Positions 1-7,708 of a DNA stretch of 64,000 bases are shown piece after piece. This DNA is from Herbidospora sakaeratensis. GTDB lineage: Bacteria; Actinomycetota; Actinomycetes; Streptosporangiales; Streptosporangiaceae. Both the position numbers and the translations under genes were made by a program. Every line of letters begins with the position of its first letter. Position 1 is the first letter of the stretch. Under the pieces are notes generated by a model. That model had not been told where the DNA came from. It did not search any database and saw nothing but the letters and a program-made list of their open reading frames with translations. Location: contig NZ_BBXC01000011.1 of assembly GCF_001570525.1 (NCBI RefSeq), positions 287,743 to 351,742 on the forward strand, read 5' to 3'.

Positions 1-591
1 CGGGATGTTGCGGGCGGTCGGGATGTGCCCCGCGCGCTGCGCCTGCTCCTGCGGAAGGTGGGCCGGCGCGAGCAGCTTGCCGGTGAACTCGTCGGGCGAC
101 CGGACGTCGACCAGGTTGAGCTTGCCGATCGCGGCCACGGCCTCGTCGCGGAACGCGCGGATCGACAGGTCCTGCTCGGTGGCGGTGTAGGTGGTGGCCT
201 CGCGGTTCGGCACGTCCTTCACCAGCTCGCGGGAGTCGAGCTCCCACTTCTTGCGGCCGCCGTCGAGCAGCTTGACGTTCTCGTGGCCGTAGAGCTTGAA
301 GTACCAGTAGGCGTAGGCGGCGAACCAGTTGTTGTTGCCACCGTAGAGGACCACGGTGTCATCGTTGCCGATGCCGCGCGACGAGAGCAGCGCCTCGAAG
401 CCGGCCTTGTCGACGAAGTCACGGCGGACCGGGTCCTGCAGGTCGTCGCGCCAGTCGACCTTGACGGCACCGCGGATGTGACCCTTGTCGTAGGCGCTGG
501 CGTCTTCGTCGACCTCGACCAGGACGACGCCGGGCGTGTCGAGGTTGGCCTCGACCCAGTCGGCGTCGACCAGTGCGGCGGAGCGACTCAT
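1..591 (-). CDS. sseA: thiosulfate sulfurtransferase (rhodanese family), 3' end cut by window edge
   Basis: The protein starts MSRSAALVDADWVEANL and holds a complete first rhodanese domain and the beginning of the second, where the window ends after about 197 residues. Motifs typical of the actinobacterial CysA/SseA family are visible: YDKGHIRGAV, DFVDKAGFEALL, VVLYGGNNNWFAAYAYW and LLDGGRKKWE. The catalytic Cys lies in the second domain, beyond the edge, so activity cannot be checked. Such enzymes move sulfane sulfur from thiosulfate to cyanide or thiol acceptors. The ATG is preceded by GGGAGAA. The gene follows a Cys-containing leader peptide by about 270 bp, which suggests control by cysteine supply. 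The neighbours (thioredoxin, DUF2993, MoaD-like, glnR) match the arrangement known in streptomycetes. Confidence 0.92.
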   Translation of the reverse strand, partial: MSRSAALVDADWVEANLDTPGVVLVEVDEDASAYDKGHIRGAVKVDWRDDLQDPVRRDFVDKAGFEALLSSRGIGNDDTVVLYGGNNNWFAAYAYWYFKLYGHENVKLLDGGRKKWELDSRELVKDVPNREATTYTATEQDLSIRAFRDEAVAAIGKLNLVDVRSPDEFTGKLLAPAHLPQEQAQRAGHIPTARNIP

Positions 592-860
592 GAATTTCTC
601 CCAGGTTGTAGACGGCTGATGAGCGGTTGTGATGCACGGGAAAGGCGGCCAGCAGTGCCGCTGCTGTCGCACCCAGGGCCAGAGGGACGATTCCGGAGGC
701 GGGAACGATGCGAATGATGCCCAGGCCCCGAGACAGATCGGGGCGGAACCAGAGTGGTGTCGGCCGCGCCGGAGCGGGGGCCTCGGGGATCGACCTGCAT
801 CGCCTGATGCTCCTGATGGGTTTCGCGTGATGCGGCTTCAGACGCCGCCGGAAATCACCC

Positions 861-944
861 TCAGGCCATGCGACAGAGAGCCGTCGCGACGCGGCAGAAG
901 TCAACCGCCCGCCGCTTCGTGAGCATCTCTGTCGTGGGAGTCAT
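861..944 (-). CDS. short cysteine-type leader peptide upstream of sulfurtransferase
   Basis: A 27-codon ORF contains LTKRRAVDFCRVATALCR, which closely matches the short leader peptides found before sulfur and cysteine genes in actinobacteria (a conserved R-x-V-D-x-x-R-V-A/T-x-x-L-C-R pattern with Cys near the end). Two ATGs are possible, at 944 and 926; the shorter form has 21 residues. No Shine-Dalgarno is visible before the ATG at 944. A promoter-like -10 (TACTGT) ends only 7 bases upstream, so the message is probably leaderless. The 592-860 stretch between leader and sulfurtransferase holds no other gene I can support and is where an attenuator would lie. Cysteine-dependent control is inferred from family knowledge. 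Confidence 0.8.
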   Translation of the reverse strand: MTPTTEMLTKRRAVDFCRVATALCRMA

Positions 945-951
945 GGGCACG

Positions 952-981
952 ACAGTACCCTTTCGTCTCGCCATCTGTCAC
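952..981 (-). promoter_or_regulatory. predicted promoter of the leader/sulfurtransferase unit
   Basis: On the minus strand, GTGACA (976-981) and TACTGT (952-957) are separated by 18 bases, a fair match to a housekeeping -35/-10 pair. The start point would fall at or next to the leader ATG at 944. It overlaps the stop codon of the thioredoxin gene, so the leader/sulfurtransferase unit would have its own promoter inside the end of the upstream operon. Confidence 0.5.
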
Positions 982-1325
982 ATGCCGTCCGATTGCTGAG
1001 ACCCGTTGTGAGACACCCGGTCCACGGCCAGAGCGAGGGCGGCGATGACGTCGGCTTTCCTGGGCTGCCCCGATGCTTTTTTCACGACATTTCCAGAACT
1101 GTCGAGAACTAACACCGTTGGGGTTTTCGTAACTTCATGCGCCTGTACGAGGTCCAATCGCGACTCCGCGTCGACCTCGACGTGGCGGACCCCGGGAACG
1201 ATCGCGGCGACCTCGGCGAGCACCCGCCGGGTGGCCCGGCACGGCTGGCAGAAGGCCGTCGAGAAGTGCACGAGCGTCGCCCGCTCACCCAGTGGCGCAC
1301 CCAGGTCCATACGATCGGCAACCAC
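978..1325 (-). CDS. thioredoxin-fold protein with CQPC active site
   Basis: The protein has 115 residues and a thioredoxin fold: LVHFSTAFCQPCRATRRVL carries a CxxC dithiol (CQPC, near residue 26), and KTPTVLVLDSSGNVV carries the cis-Pro loop. There is no signal peptide, so it is cytoplasmic. It follows the anti-sigma gene by 24 bp and is probably the last gene of the sigma/anti-sigma operon. A thiol-disulfide protein next to a zinc anti-sigma factor suggests redox control or a redox response; that link is inference. The dipeptide between the cysteines (QP) differs from the GP of classical thioredoxins. Confidence 0.8.
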   Translation of the reverse strand: MVADRMDLGAPLGERATLVHFSTAFCQPCRATRRVLAEVAAIVPGVRHVEVDAESRLDLVQAHEVTKTPTVLVLDSSGNVVKKASGQPRKADVIAALALAVDRVSHNGSQQSDGM

Positions 1326-1349
1326 CGGCGGCCGCCGGGAAATTCCCGG

Positions 1350-2261
1350 TCAGCCGACGGGAACGGTGATGAGCGGGGCGCCGTTGGCGCCGCGCAGCTC
1401 GAAGCGGGCGATCTCGGCCACCGGCAGGCTCGTCGAGCCCTGGAAGGTCGTGCCGCCCTTCACCTCCCAGCTCGCCACCGACGTGGCCGGGCCCTGGCGC
1501 GGGATGGCGAACAGCTCGGTCTTGGTGTCGACGGGCACACCGGTCATGGTCGCCGTGACCTGGGTCCCGCCGTCGCCCGCGGTCAGGTCGAGGCGCAGCG
1601 TGACGTCGCCGCGGGAACCCTCGACCGTGACGGTCTGGGCCATCTTGGCGGTCACCGGTTCGTCGGCCTGACCCGATTCGGGGGCCGCGTTCTCCTCGGG
1701 CTGCGCGGCCCTGGAGGCGCGGGGCGCCTTCGACGACGCCGGTTCCTCGGCGGGGGCCACGCCGGTCTCGGCCGGGCCGGTGCCCGCCGCGGCGTCGCTC
1801 TGGGGCTCCTGGGTCAGCAGCGGCTGGGGCTCGGGGACGCCGTAGTAGTCGCCCTGGTCCTGGGCGGCGGGGACGGGGACGCGGACCGATTCGGGGGCGC
1901 CGCCGGCGGCCGTGGAGGCCGTCATCTCGCCGGTGTTGTCGAGGAGGACCGCGCCGCCCCACCCGAGGATCGCCACGCTCGCGGCCAGGCCCAGCATGGT
2001 GCGGGTGATCCGGCCGCGCCTGCGGCTCCTGGCCGAGTCGGCCAGCAGCCGGTCGAGCACCGCCCGGGGCGGGGCCGCGGCGTGCTCGACGTCGGCGGCC
2101 GACACCCGGGCCAGCATCGGCGGCAGGCCGGCCAACTCGGCGAGTTCGGCGGTGCACTCGTCGCAGGTGTCGAGGTGGGCCTCGACCATGGCGGTCTCCC
2201 GGGCGTCGAGGGCGCCCAGGGCGTACACGCCCAGAGAGATCTTGACGTCGTCGTGGTTCAC
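1350..2261 (-). CDS. zinc-type anti-sigma factor, membrane anchored
   Basis: A 303-residue protein. Its N-terminal cytoplasmic anti-sigma domain has the zinc motif HLDTCDEC (H-x3-C-x2-C, near residue 28). One membrane segment follows (TMLGLAASVAILGWGGAVLL), then a long acidic, Ala/Pro/Glu-rich linker and an outer C-terminal beta-rich domain (about residues 195-303). The GTG start at 2261 overlaps the sigma stop codon in a GTGA junction, so the two are translationally coupled. Such proteins bind their partner ECF sigma factor and release it on signal, often thiol oxidation for the ZAS class. The layout resembles SigL/RslA of mycobacteria, but I did not establish orthology. Confidence 0.88.
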   Translation of the reverse strand: MNHDDVKISLGVYALGALDARETAMVEAHLDTCDECTAELAELAGLPPMLARVSAADVEHAAAPPRAVLDRLLADSARSRRRGRITRTMLGLAASVAILGWGGAVLLDNTGEMTASTAAGGAPESVRVPVPAAQDQGDYYGVPEPQPLLTQEPQSDAAAGTGPAETGVAPAEEPASSKAPRASRAAQPEENAAPESGQADEPVTAKMAQTVTVEGSRGDVTLRLDLTAGDGGTQVTATMTGVPVDTKTELFAIPRQGPATSVASWEVKGGTTFQGSTSLPVAEIARFELRGANGAPLITVPVG

Positions 2262-2815
2262 GGCGCGAGCCCCCGCTCCTCCAGCGCCAGCTTGAGCGCG
2301 CGCAGCGCGTAGTAGGTGCGCGACTTGACGGTGCCCGGCGGGATGCCGAGCGACTCGGCGGCCTCCTTGACCGACTGGCCGCCGTAGTAGACGGCCAGCA
2401 GGACCTCGCGGTGGTCGGGCCGCAGCGAGGCCAGCGCGTCGGCGATGGCCCACGACTCGACGGCCTTGTCGAGCTCGTCGTCGGCAGGGAGGACGGCCAG
2501 CGCCTCGTCGCCGGTCTCCTGCGGGCGCGACTTGCGCGCCCTGGCCTGGTCGACGACCAGGTTGCGGGCCACGGTGAACAACCACGCCCGCACCGGGCGG
2601 TCGGCGATCGGGTTCTTCCAAGCGCGGAGGATGGTCTCCTGCACGATGTCCTCCGCCCTCCCCGGGTCACCGGTCAATCGCAGTACGTAACCGTAGAGCG
2701 GCCCGGCATGGTCGTCGAAAAGGGCCCTGACGAGCTCCTCGTCGGCCGTACCGGCTGCGCTCACATCCTCAGAACGCAACCGGCGGCGCTTCGGTTCACC
2801 GCGAAAGAGGGACAT
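2258..2815 (-). CDS. ECF-type RNA polymerase sigma factor
   Basis: A 185-residue sigma-70 family factor with only regions 2 and 4. Region 2 spans roughly residues 25-95 (LFDDHAGPLYGYVLRL, AEDIVQETILRAWKN, AWLFTVARNLVVDQAR). Region 4 spans roughly 125-180 with a helix-turn-helix (SVKEAAESLGIPPGTVKSR). It directs RNA polymerase to a small regulon and is held by the coupled anti-sigma protein. Its ATG lies 20 bp inside the end of the DUF2993 gene, so it may be cotranscribed with it. No strong Shine-Dalgarno is visible before this ATG, so the true start is less certain than the identity. Confidence 0.92.
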   Translation of the reverse strand: MSLFRGEPKRRRLRSEDVSAAGTADEELVRALFDDHAGPLYGYVLRLTGDPGRAEDIVQETILRAWKNPIADRPVRAWLFTVARNLVVDQARARKSRPQETGDEALAVLPADDELDKAVESWAIADALASLRPDHREVLLAVYYGGQSVKEAAESLGIPPGTVKSRTYYALRALKLALEERGLAP

Positions 2816-3485
2816 CTGTCGCCGTCGCGTCGATGGCCAGGCCGCCTCCGGGGGCGGAGCGGACCTCGTCGATCTTCAGATCGAGCGGGAGGCCCTGCAC
2901 GGGCACGGTGAAGGTGATCAGGCGTTCGGCGTTGGGCACGGTGAACCCGCCCGCGATCGTCACCTTGGCGGGGGTGAGTCGCAGCACCCCGTCTTTGACC
3001 TCGACCTTCATGTCGGCGGTCACCGGCACCTTGTTGCCGAGCGCGGTCACCTCGCCGGAGACGCGGACGGTGCCGTTGCCGCCGCCGCCCTCGATCTTGA
3101 TGCCGCGCGGGGCGCGGGAGTTGAGGGTCTCCTCGGAGATGGTCACCGTGCCGGTGACCCGCTCGGCGACGATCTTCGTGCCGGACGCGTTCTGGATCAG
3201 GTCCATCAGCGGCGCCTCGACCCCGTAGAGGGTCGCCTGGACGTCGCTGAGCCGGATGCCCTCACGCTGGATGTCGCCGATGTCGATGGCGATCTCCTCG
3301 TAGCGACCGCCGATCGCCTGGGTCAGGAACGGCACGCCCTTGACCTGCACGGTCGGCGGCGCGTCGAGATCGGCACTGGCCTGGACCTGCTTGGCGATCT
3401 CCCGCTGCACGCCGGCGACGGCCACGCGGTCGAGAACCACGGCCAGCACGACGAGCACGAGCAGCGCCACCACCAGCTTGCGCAC
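2796..3485 (-). CDS. DUF2993 (LmeA-like) cell-envelope protein
   Basis: A 229-residue protein with an N-terminal hydrophobic segment (LVVALLVLVVLAVVLDRVAVAG) followed by an all-beta DUF2993 domain (VQREIAKQVQ..., GVPFLTQAIGGRYEEIAIDI, LNSRAPRGIKIEGGGGNGTV). The mycobacterial member LmeA takes part in lipomannan maturation; here only a role outside or at the membrane can be inferred. The GTG start has a good ribosome site (GGAGG). It sits between the MoaD-like gene and the sigma gene, all on the minus strand. Confidence 0.85.
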   Translation of the reverse strand: MRKLVVALLVLVVLAVVLDRVAVAGVQREIAKQVQASADLDAPPTVQVKGVPFLTQAIGGRYEEIAIDIGDIQREGIRLSDVQATLYGVEAPLMDLIQNASGTKIVAERVTGTVTISEETLNSRAPRGIKIEGGGGNGTVRVSGEVTALGNKVPVTADMKVEVKDGVLRLTPAKVTIAGGFTVPNAERLITFTVPVQGLPLDLKIDEVRSAPGGGLAIDATATDVPLSR

Positions 3486-3520
3486 CGCATCCTCCGTTGG
3501 CCGGGGGGTTTCGGATCAGC

Positions 3521-3769
3521 CTATCCGCCGGCAAACGGCGGCAAAACCTCAACCGTGGCCCCTTCGGGCAGCTCGACGGTGTTGGGGTCGCGGGTGCCGG
3601 CCGGATTCCCGTCGACCAGGAACGAGCAGCGCGGAAGCACCCTGGCCAGCACGTCGTTCCTTGTGATTTTGGTAACAAGCTCTCCAAGGGTTTCCGCGTC
3701 GAAAGTCTCCTCGGCGACTCCGGCCGCCTCCTTCGCCGCGGCCCAAAAGCGCACTGTTCCCGTAGCCAT
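3521..3769 (-). CDS. MoaD/ThiS-type sulfur-carrier protein
   Basis: An 82-residue ubiquitin-like protein ending in PPFAGG. The C-terminal Gly-Gly is the site activated and thiocarboxylated in the MoaD/ThiS family. The ATG at 3769 was chosen because it has GGAGAGG just upstream and gives the usual family length; longer frames start without support. Its place beside a sulfurtransferase suggests sulfur transfer for molybdopterin, thiamin or another thiolated product; which one cannot be told here. It is divergent from glnR. Confidence 0.87.
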   Translation of the reverse strand: MATGTVRFWAAAKEAAGVAEETFDAETLGELVTKITRNDVLARVLPRCSFLVDGNPAGTRDPNTVELPEGATVEVLPPFAGG

Positions 3770-3861
3770 ACGCCTCTCCAGCCCCAGATCCGCACACTCA
3801 CAGTGAGCGTTTGGATACGGTGATTCTCCACGTGAAGTGCTGTTCACACGGTGGACGCACA

Positions 3862-3890
3862 TTGGACGCAAAGTTGCTGTGGGCTAATCT
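3862..3890 (+). promoter_or_regulatory. predicted promoter of glnR
   Basis: TTGGAC (3862-3867) and TAATCT (3885-3890) are separated by exactly 17 bases, a strong housekeeping-type promoter. Transcription would start near 3897 and give an ~80-nt leader before the mini-ORF at 3980. Within that leader, GGACCTGGG and CCCGGGTCC (about 3900-3926) can form a short hairpin. Confidence 0.6.
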
Positions 3891-3979
3891 ACGAGCAACG
3901 GGACCTGGGCGACGTAGCCCCCGGGTCCTTACGTGTTTCTACGGCCCTGCCGTTGACGCGGATCGAAGGAGGCGAGCCT

Positions 3980-4042
3980 GTGATCGTGCACAGCGCGGTG
4001 CTCTCCCGGCACGCCCGCCCGTTTGGCGAGGAGGCCTCATGA
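3980..4042 (+). CDS. 20-codon upstream ORF translationally coupled to glnR
   Basis: GTG-started ORF encoding [20 protein letters not shown]. It has a near-perfect ribosome site, AAGGAGG at 3966-3972, 7 bases before the GTG. Its TGA overlaps the glnR ATG in TCATGA, so ribosomes ending here could restart on glnR. The peptide matches no family I recognise. Its length, strong ribosome site and stop-start overlap point to a regulatory leader, but a conserved function is not proven. Confidence 0.55.
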   Translation: MIVHSAVLSRHARPFGEEAS

Positions 4043-4752
4043 GCAATCTGCTTCTGCTGACCAACGCACTGGAACCGTCCGCCGAAGTCCTGCCGGCGCT
4101 CGGGCTGCTGCTCCACTCGGTCCGGGTGGCCCCCGCCGAGGGGACCGCCCTGCTCGACGCGCCACCCGCCGACGCGATCCTGGTCGACGCCCGGCGTGAG
4201 CTCGTCCAGGCCAAGAGCCTGTGCCGGCTGCTGCGGACCACGGGGATCGACTGCCCGCTCCTGGTCATCGTGACCGAGGGCGGCCTCGCGGCGATGACCG
4301 CCGAGTGGGGCGCCGACGACGTGATCCTCGACACCGCCGGCCCGGCCGAGGTCGAGGCCCGCCTGCGCATGGCGATCGGCAAGTTGTCGCTGGCCGCCGC
4401 CGAAGAGGTGCCCGACGAGATCCGCAGCGGCGATCTGGCGATCGACGAGGCGACCTACACCGCGCGCCTGCGCGGCCGGGCGCTCGACCTCACGTTCAAG
4501 GAGTTCGAGCTGCTCAAGTACCTGGCCCAGCACCCGGGCCGGGTCTTCACCCGGGCCCAGCTCCTCCAGGAGGTCTGGGGCTACGACTACTTCGGCGGCA
4601 CCCGGACGGTCGACGTCCACGTGCGCCGCCTGCGCGCCAAGCTGGGCGCCGAGTACGAGGCGCTGATCGGCACCGTCCGCAACGTCGGCTACCGCTTCGT
4701 GCCCGACCGCGGCAACGAGATGGCCCAGGAACTGGAGTCCGCCCGCCGCTGA
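4039..4752 (+). CDS. glnR: GlnR, OmpR-type global nitrogen regulator
   Basis: A 237-residue response-regulator-like protein with an N-terminal receiver-like domain ([34 protein letters not shown]) and a C-terminal OmpR winged helix (about residues 135-225: [40 protein letters not shown]). The sequence closely matches actinobacterial GlnR, which controls glutamine synthetase, ammonium and nitrate uptake genes and is an atypical receiver lacking normal phosphorylation chemistry. The ATG at 4039 has GAGGAGG upstream and is coupled to the mini-ORF. The gene ends at a terminator shared with the convergent nucleotidase gene. Confidence 0.93.
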   Translation: MSNLLLLTNALEPSAEVLPALGLLLHSVRVAPAEGTALLDAPPADAILVDARRELVQAKSLCRLLRTTGIDCPLLVIVTEGGLAAMTAEWGADDVILDTAGPAEVEARLRMAIGKLSLAAAEEVPDEIRSGDLAIDEATYTARLRGRALDLTFKEFELLKYLAQHPGRVFTRAQLLQEVWGYDYFGGTRTVDVHVRRLRAKLGAEYEALIGTVRNVGYRFVPDRGNEMAQELESARR

Positions 4753-4760
4753 GACATGGA

Positions 4761-4792
4761 AAAGCCCCCGGTCGCCATCGACCGGGGGCTTT
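4761..4792. terminator. bidirectional terminator between glnR and nucleotidase
   Basis: A perfect 14-bp stem (AAAGCCCCCGGTCG with its complement) and a 4-base loop, flanked by an A run on one side and a T run on the other, so it can serve both converging genes. Confidence 0.85.
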
Positions 4793-4799
4793 CCTGTCA

Positions 4800-6539
4800 T
4801 TACGGCAGAACGGTGATGTGGTTGGGGACCGGGGGGGCCACCGGGGAGTTGGCGGTCAGGTAGGCCTCGAACGCGTCGATGTCGAGCGGGCCGCTCCACA
4901 GGTCGTCGCCCTGGGTGAAGGCCGCGAAGGCGTCACCGCCGCCGACGAGGAAGTTGTTGGCCGCGACGCGGATCGACTGGGCCGCCGTCACCGGGACGCC
5001 GTCGATCTTGATGTCGGACACCTTCGAGCCCCACGGCGCGCTGTTGCTGTAGGAGTAGGTGAAGTTCGACGACGGCTGCAGGATCTTGGTGAAGGCCTGG
5101 TTGTTCGGGCCGCCCACCCACTGCTGCTCCAGCACCAGCTTGAGCTCGGCGCCGGTCAGCGTGACGACCTGCACGAGGTTGTTGAACGGCTGGACCGCGA
5201 AGATCTCGCCGTAGGTGGTGACACCGGGGCCCTCGCCGACGGGCGAGCTGGCGTAGGTGAGGGTGGTGCGGATGCCGCCCGGGTTCATCAGGGCGATCTG
5301 GGCGTTGCCGCCGGCCTTGGCCGACTCGAGCTGCGAGTCGGCGATCAGGTTGCCCAGCGGCGACTCGCCCGAGGGCACGGCGACGTTGGTGATGTCGGCG
5401 GTGATGTCGCCGACCTTCTTGTTGGCGACGGTCGCGACGCGGGTCTTCCAGTCGTTGATGAACGACACGGTGGCCGGGTCGGGGGTGACGGTGCGGCGCA
5501 CGACGGTGTTGTCCGCGACGACCGACGAGCGCACGATGTCGCCCGTGCCCTTGTTGATCTTGAAGTCGATCTGGGTCAGCACGCGGCCGAACGACGAGCC
5601 CTGCGTGTAGACGCGCTGCTGGCCGGCCGGGTCGGTGGCCTTGCAGATGTACGCCTGGTGCGAGTGACCGCTGATGACCAGGTCGATCTCGGGGTCGATG
5701 CCCTCGGCGATGCGCGAGCCGGCGCCCTTCGTGATCGGGCAGGCGTCGGGGCTCTGGTTCGGGGTGACCTGGTCGCCCTCGTGCACCAGGACGACCTGGG
5801 CCTTGATGCCCTTGACGTCGCGGAGGTACTCGGAGGTCTCGTTGGCGGCGGCGACCTCGTCGGTGAACTCGAGGCCGGCGATGCCGGAGGCGGTCACGAT
5901 CGACGGGGTGGTCTTGGTGACCAGGCCGATGAAGGCGACCTTCTCGCCGTTGATTCGTTCCACGTAGTAGGGCGCGAGGGCCGGCTTGTTCTTCTTCGTG
6001 TCGATCACGTTGGCCGCGATGAACTCGAAGTCGGTGCCCTTCCACTTGCCGGCGGGCGAGCACCCGTCGACCGGGTGGCACTTGCCCTCCATGACGCGCT
6101 TGAGCTCGGCGTAGCCCTCGTCGAACTCGTGGTTGCCGGCGCTGGAGGTGGCCAGCTCCAGCGAGTCGAGGAACGCGACCGTGGGCTCGTCGTGGAAGGC
6201 GGCCGACAGCAGCGGGGAGGCGCCGATCAGGTCGCCGGCCGCGACCAGGACGGTGTCGCGGTTGCGCTGCTGCTTGACGTAGGTGGCGAGGTAGGCCGCG
6301 CCACCGGCGCCGTCGACGATGGTGCCCGTCTCGTCGGCGATCCGGCCGCTGGACCCCGTCGGGGGCTCCAGGTTGCCGTGAAGGTCGTTGATCGAGAGAA
6401 TCCGGATCGGAATCAGCTCGTCGTCCTTCTTCTTCTCCGAGCCGCTCGCGCTGGCGCCCGCAGGCCCGATGGCGAGAGCGATGACACCCGCCGTGGCGAC
6501 CGTGGCCACGGCGAGTCTCTTGAGGGATGCAGGGGTCAT
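4800..6539 (-). CDS. secreted 5'-nucleotidase / metallophosphatase
   Basis: A 579-residue protein with a signal peptide (MTPASLKRLAVATVATAGVI...GASA). The N-terminal metallophosphatase domain carries metal motifs ILSINDLHGNLEP, AAGDLIGASPL, SSAGNHEFDEG and SGHSHQAY. The C-terminal 5_nucleotid_C domain (about residues 370-530) carries GNLIADSQLE and NPGGIRTTL. It probably releases phosphate from extracellular nucleotides or sugar phosphates. The ATG at 6539 was preferred over an upstream in-frame start at 6608 because it places the signal peptide at the N-terminus. It is divergent from mshD, and a phosphate transporter follows nearby. Confidence 0.9.
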   Translation of the reverse strand: MTPASLKRLAVATVATAGVIALAIGPAGASASGSEKKKDDELIPIRILSINDLHGNLEPPTGSSGRIADETGTIVDGAGGAAYLATYVKQQRNRDTVLVAAGDLIGASPLLSAAFHDEPTVAFLDSLELATSSAGNHEFDEGYAELKRVMEGKCHPVDGCSPAGKWKGTDFEFIAANVIDTKKNKPALAPYYVERINGEKVAFIGLVTKTTPSIVTASGIAGLEFTDEVAAANETSEYLRDVKGIKAQVVLVHEGDQVTPNQSPDACPITKGAGSRIAEGIDPEIDLVISGHSHQAYICKATDPAGQQRVYTQGSSFGRVLTQIDFKINKGTGDIVRSSVVADNTVVRRTVTPDPATVSFINDWKTRVATVANKKVGDITADITNVAVPSGESPLGNLIADSQLESAKAGGNAQIALMNPGGIRTTLTYASSPVGEGPGVTTYGEIFAVQPFNNLVQVVTLTGAELKLVLEQQWVGGPNNQAFTKILQPSSNFTYSYSNSAPWGSKVSDIKIDGVPVTAAQSIRVAANNFLVGGGDAFAAFTQGDDLWSGPLDIDAFEAYLTANSPVAPPVPNHITVLP

Positions 6540-6649
6540 GGTCAATGAGCCTAGAGTGACCACCTGGCCGTCCAATGGCGCAAAGGTAACGATTCCCCTC
6601 GGTGACACCTGGCGGGATTTGCCAGTCGGGGGTCCGTAGAGTGCGTTCC

Positions 6650-7558
6650 ATGAACGCGCACGTGGAGATCAGGGAACGACTCGATGACGACACGGTTGCC
6701 GAGGTCAGACGGCTCGTCCAGGCCGCGACCGACGCCGATGGCGTCCGCCCGCTGAACGAGCACGTCATGCTCCATCTGCGGTACGGGGGCGACCCCGGCG
6801 CCAAGTCGGCACTTTTGTATGATTCGGGCGTCTTGTCAGGATTTGCCCATGTGGACCCGACCGACGAGGTCGAAGGGCCCAGCGGCGAGCTCGTGATCGC
6901 CCCCGACGCCCGCCGCCGGGGTTATGGGCGGATGCTGCTCGACGCGGTCCTCATGGAGACCGGCGGACGGTTGCGCCTGTGGGCCCACGGCGACCACCCC
7001 GGGGCGGGCCGGCTGGCCGCCTCGTCCGGGTTCCAGCGGGTGCGCTCGCTCTGGCAGATGCGCCGCAGCCTGTTCGCGCCGTTCCCGGCCGCGCGGGTGC
7101 CCGAGAGCGTGCGCATCACCACGTTCGAGACCGGGCGGGACGAGAAGGAGTGGGTCGCCCTGAACGCCCGCGCGTTCGCCCACCACCCGGAGCAGGGCTC
7201 GTGGACCATCGACGACGTGCGGCGGCGGGAGCAGGAGCCGTGGTTCGATCCGGCGGGGTTCTTCCTGGCCTTCCGCGACGGGACCATGACGGGCTTCCAC
7301 TGGACCAAGGTCCACGGCGACGGCGGCCACGGGCACGAGCCCATCGGCGAGGTGTACGTCGTGGGGGTCGACCCGGCGGAGCAGGGGTCGGGCCTGGGGA
7401 AGGCGCTGACCCTGACGGGGCTGGCGCACCTGCGGTCGCTGGGGTTGTCTCAGGTGATGTTGTACGTGGACGAGGAGAACCGGGCGGCCATCCGGCTCTA
7501 CGAGGGCCTGGGCTTCAGCCGGTGGGACGTCGACGTGATGTACGCACCGGCCCGGTGA
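6650..7558 (+). CDS. mshD: mycothiol synthase
   Basis: A 302-residue protein with two GNAT acetyltransferase domains. The N-terminal half carries LVIAPDARRRGYGRMLLDAV. The C-terminal half carries EVYVVGVDPAEQGSGLGKAL and QVMLYVDEENRAAIRLYEGLGF, ending VDVMYAP, a hallmark of MshD. It acetylates Cys-GlcN-Ins with acetyl-CoA, the last step of mycothiol synthesis. The length and the MYAP tail match the family. It marks the organism as an actinomycete using mycothiol. Confidence 0.95.
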   Translation: MNAHVEIRERLDDDTVAEVRRLVQAATDADGVRPLNEHVMLHLRYGGDPGAKSALLYDSGVLSGFAHVDPTDEVEGPSGELVIAPDARRRGYGRMLLDAVLMETGGRLRLWAHGDHPGAGRLAASSGFQRVRSLWQMRRSLFAPFPAARVPESVRITTFETGRDEKEWVALNARAFAHHPEQGSWTIDDVRRREQEPWFDPAGFFLAFRDGTMTGFHWTKVHGDGGHGHEPIGEVYVVGVDPAEQGSGLGKALTLTGLAHLRSLGLSQVMLYVDEENRAAIRLYEGLGFSRWDVDVMYAPAR

Positions 7559-7660
7559 GCTCCGCTCGTCGCGGCGAGTTCCCTGGAGCGCGGGCCTGGC
7601 GCCGGACGACGGACCGGGCCGGGGGCGGCGGGCGGCGCCGGGGTGGGCGGGAGCCGTAAC

Positions 7661-7694
7661 GGAAAAAGAAAAGGCGCGGTGATCGCCGCGCCTC
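7661..7694 (-). terminator. rho-independent terminator of the Pit operon
   Basis: Read on the minus strand, AGGCGCGG and CCGCGCCT form an 8-bp stem with a 6-base loop, followed by a run rich in T (complement of ggaaaaagaaaa). It lies 14 bp after the Pit stop codon. Confidence 0.8.
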
Positions 7695-7708
7695 TTCTGC
7701 CGATCGGG

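Noticed and set aside
592..860. A hydrophobic stretch in one minus-strand frame before the sulfurtransferase
   Set aside because: No ribosome site, no separate start, and the frame continues into the sulfurtransferase gene out of phase; more likely untranslated leader DNA.
3851..4042. A 63-codon version of the glnR upstream ORF
   Set aside because: The strong ribosome site is at 3966, in front of the GTG at 3980; the longer start has no ribosome site and overlaps the promoter.
4221..6548. Very long open frames opposite or beside glnR and the nucleotidase gene
   Set aside because: They are shadow frames of high-GC genes: repetitive Arg/Gly/Asp-rich or Pro/Arg-rich composition, no ribosome site, and recognised genes on the same bases.
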